Source of the DNA: Acholeplasmataceae bacterium UBA6235
GTDB lineage: Bacteria > Bacillota_I > Bacilli_A > Acholeplasmatales > UBA5453
Reading direction: 5' to 3'
DNA: 16,324 nucleotides
Assembly: GCA_002441525.1 (NCBI GenBank)
Contig: DJWH01000119.1
Coordinates: 1-16,324 of the forward strand
A program made the translations under genes and the position numbers. Positions within the stretch are counted from its first letter, which is position 1; each line of letters starts with the position of its first letter. This document shows positions 14,947 to 16,324 of the stretch, in pieces. Below the pieces are notes generated by a model. It searched no databases. It saw nothing but the letters and a program-made list of their open reading frames with translations, and was not told the origin of the DNA.

Positions 14947-14964
14947 CGTGACAGCTGGCTTTTT
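14930..14964 (+). terminator. Riboswitch-controlled terminator before the exported-protein operon
   Basis: AGCCAGTTGTC (14930-14940) pairs with GACAGCTGGCT (14950-14960), 11 bp with one G-U and a 9-nt loop, followed by Ts to 14964. The 5' arm shares bases with the 3' strands of aptamer P3 and P1. A ligand-bound aptamer should therefore prevent this hairpin and permit expression (an ON switch). Confidence 0.88.
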
Positions 14965-15007
14965 CATATATAAAATCAGTCAATTCACGAAACAAGGGGT
15001 GTGAGAT

Positions 15008-15748
15008 ATGAGACTTTCAACCGTTCTTGGGATCAAGAAGACAACCACAATGACGGCTAGATTCTTAACGCTAGGCGTTATCATATCGGGTCTACTTTCA
15101 CTCGGATTTGGGGTTGTCACATTTTATGGGTTGTCCACCGGTTCATTCGTAATATCGATGAATGAAGAAGCAGTTGCGAAAGGGATTCAGTTATCTGAAC
15201 ATCCACTCTTTCCGGAAGAATCAGCAACTTCTCGTTTATACGTCGATCCTAAAGAAGAATCTGATGAAGCAACCTACAGCTATCTAGAAATTGCAGAAGC
15301 ACAAGCCAATGATGGTCTATATGACGATGACGATGCGGACTACTTAGCCTATTCGTTCTATGTGAGAAACAATGGATTAGAAATGATCAATTTAACTTAC
15401 GAGATCAATATCGTCGAAGTGTCAAAGAATTTGGATGAATACATCCGAATCATGATACTGGTAGAACAAGTCGGTGCTGAACCATTTGGTTACACACAAC
15501 AAATGTATATGAAACCAGATGAGACACCAAAGAATTATCCAATTGGGATGCCTGAAGCGAAACACTTTCTGAGTGATCAATATTCAAGAGACCCAATCAT
15601 CAGTGAGACCATCGAGAAGTTACAAACACAAAAAGTATTGAAATTCACTGTGTTTATGTGGATTGAAGGCTACGACACAGAGCCTAACATGGAACGCGGT
15701 AGCATCAGAATCGATATGAAGTTCTCAATCAGAAACGCGGCGGCATAA
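15008..15748 (+). CDS. Exported or membrane-anchored protein of unknown function controlled by c-di-GMP riboswitch
   Basis: I do not recognise this 246-residue protein. A basic N-terminus with a long hydrophobic segment (about 18-42) indicates a signal or anchor, and the rest should lie outside the cell. The remainder is acidic, with the cluster DDDDAD at 106-111 and several EE/DE pairs, and contains beta-type stretches (YSFYVRNNGLEMINLTYEIN, about 115-134) suggesting a sandwich fold; the acidic run could bind calcium. AAGGGG (14994-14999) lies 8 nt before ATG. It is the first gene behind the c-di-GMP riboswitch and is followed 4 nt later by another exported protein, so the two are probably parts of one surface structure, by analogy with c-di-GMP-controlled adhesins and matrix proteins. 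That role is inference. Confidence 0.82.
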   Translation: MRLSTVLGIKKTTTMTARFLTLGVIISGLLSLGFGVVTFYGLSTGSFVISMNEEAVAKGIQLSEHPLFPEESATSRLYVDPKEESDEATYSYLEIAEAQANDGLYDDDDADYLAYSFYVRNNGLEMINLTYEINIVEVSKNLDEYIRIMILVEQVGAEPFGYTQQMYMKPDETPKNYPIGMPEAKHFLSDQYSRDPIISETIEKLQTQKVLKFTVFMWIEGYDTEPNMERGSIRIDMKFSIRNAAA

Positions 15749-15752
15749 GCCT

Positions 15753-16324
15753 ATGATTAAGAAGTTATATATCACAACGCTATCGATGATCCTACTCACA
15801 TTGACCTTTACAACTGCCACCTTCGCGTGGGTTAGTATGGGAGATACCAATAGAGTTGATGGACTTCAACTCAACATGAAACCAGACAGTTTCCTAGAAT
15901 TCTCATTAGACGGTATCGAATGGTCTAGTGAAATCACAACAGAACAAATTAATGAATTATGGCGAGGCTCAAGACTGATGGATTTGACCTCTACCGATGG
16001 CACAAACTTCATCGGTAACAGAATTCAACTGGTAGACGCAGAACTCAATTTCGAAGGGATACCTAACGTCAACTACATTTCAATCGAACTGTATGTTAGA
16101 ACAACCACTAGATATCGAAACGTCTACTTAGTCAATAATGTCAGTCAAGAAGGCACATTTGATAACCCTCCTGCTCGCGGGACATATGTGTTATCAAAAG
16201 GCGTACCATTTAGAAGTCCAGTGACATTCAATCTTGGACCAAACGACACCGTTTTCGAAAATGAAATTAGAACCTATTTCGCCAAAGACGCGATCCGAAT
16301 TTCATTAACCGAACTCAAAACAGA
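15753..16324 (+). CDS. Exported protein with TasA-like signal region, C-terminus beyond window
   Basis: The frame opens at ATG 15753, 4 nt after the preceding stop, and is still open at the window end (190 codons seen). The signal region MIKKLYITTLSMILLTLTFT is followed by TATFAWVSMGDTNRVDG. A Phe-Ala-Trp motif right after the hydrophobic stretch is typical of TasA/CotN-type fibre and camelysin-like proteins processed by SipW signal peptidases, which suggests a surface filament or matrix role. The rest is beta-rich (LNFEGIPNVNYISIELYVRT, about residues 101-120) with no catalytic motif. There is no clear ribosome site, so it probably depends on translational coupling with the gene before it. 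The assignment to the TasA group rests on the signal region only; no signal peptidase gene is in view. Confidence 0.82.
   Translation, partial: MIKKLYITTLSMILLTLTFTTATFAWVSMGDTNRVDGLQLNMKPDSFLEFSLDGIEWSSEITTEQINELWRGSRLMDLTSTDGTNFIGNRIQLVDAELNFEGIPNVNYISIELYVRTTTRYRNVYLVNNVSQEGTFDNPPARGTYVLSKGVPFRSPVTFNLGPNDTVFENEIRTYFAKDAIRISLTELKT

Overview
The window reads as bacterial chromosome from a low-GC member of the Firmicutes/Tenericutes, most plausibly an Acholeplasma/Izemoplasma-type organism. This is inferred from gene style (lipoproteins with short lipoboxes, AT-rich third positions, many T-tract intrinsic terminators) and is not proven by a marker gene. TGA acts as a stop (it ends the ABC permease and ATPase genes), so the Mycoplasma TGA=Trp code does not apply. 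Every supported gene is on the + strand. There are no tRNA or rRNA genes, insertion sequences or CRISPR arrays.

Layout. (a) 70-2612: a four-gene operon with a promoter at its start and a terminator at its end. It encodes a polar amino-acid ABC transporter (lipoprotein binding protein, permease, ATPase; genes overlap by 1 nt) followed by a TrpR-superfamily YerC-like regulator. (b) 2684-4000: a lipoprotein of unknown function. (c) 4022-5374: a promoter, a leader matching the fluoride (crcB-motif) riboswitch, an overlapping terminator, and a CPA-family cation/proton antiporter, a gene class known to be under fluoride control. (d) 5416-5810: a compact unit with its own promoter and terminator whose only well-supported gene is a 35-residue Pro/Ala/Lys/Gln peptide; the DNA before it holds coding-like but interrupted frames. 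(e) 5835-7564: a membrane-bound M28 zinc peptidase. (f) 7623-10721: a 1016-residue family 3 glycoside hydrolase with the domain order reversed relative to the common form. (g) 10734-14796: two adjacent GGDEF/EAL proteins. The first has a membrane sensor region and an EAL site that looks intact; the second has lost key residues in both domains. (h) 14816-end: a promoter, a c-di-GMP-I (GEMM) riboswitch overlapping a terminator, then two exported proteins, the last cut off by the window end.

The most coherent biology is the right-hand third. A c-di-GMP-degrading membrane protein and a probably non-catalytic partner sit directly upstream of an operon of surface/exported proteins that is itself read out by a c-di-GMP riboswitch. 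This suggests a local circuit linking an outside signal, c-di-GMP level and surface-protein expression. The left half carries a second riboswitch circuit, fluoride to antiporter. In both leaders the 3' part of the aptamer overlaps the 5' arm of the terminator, so ligand is predicted to turn expression on.
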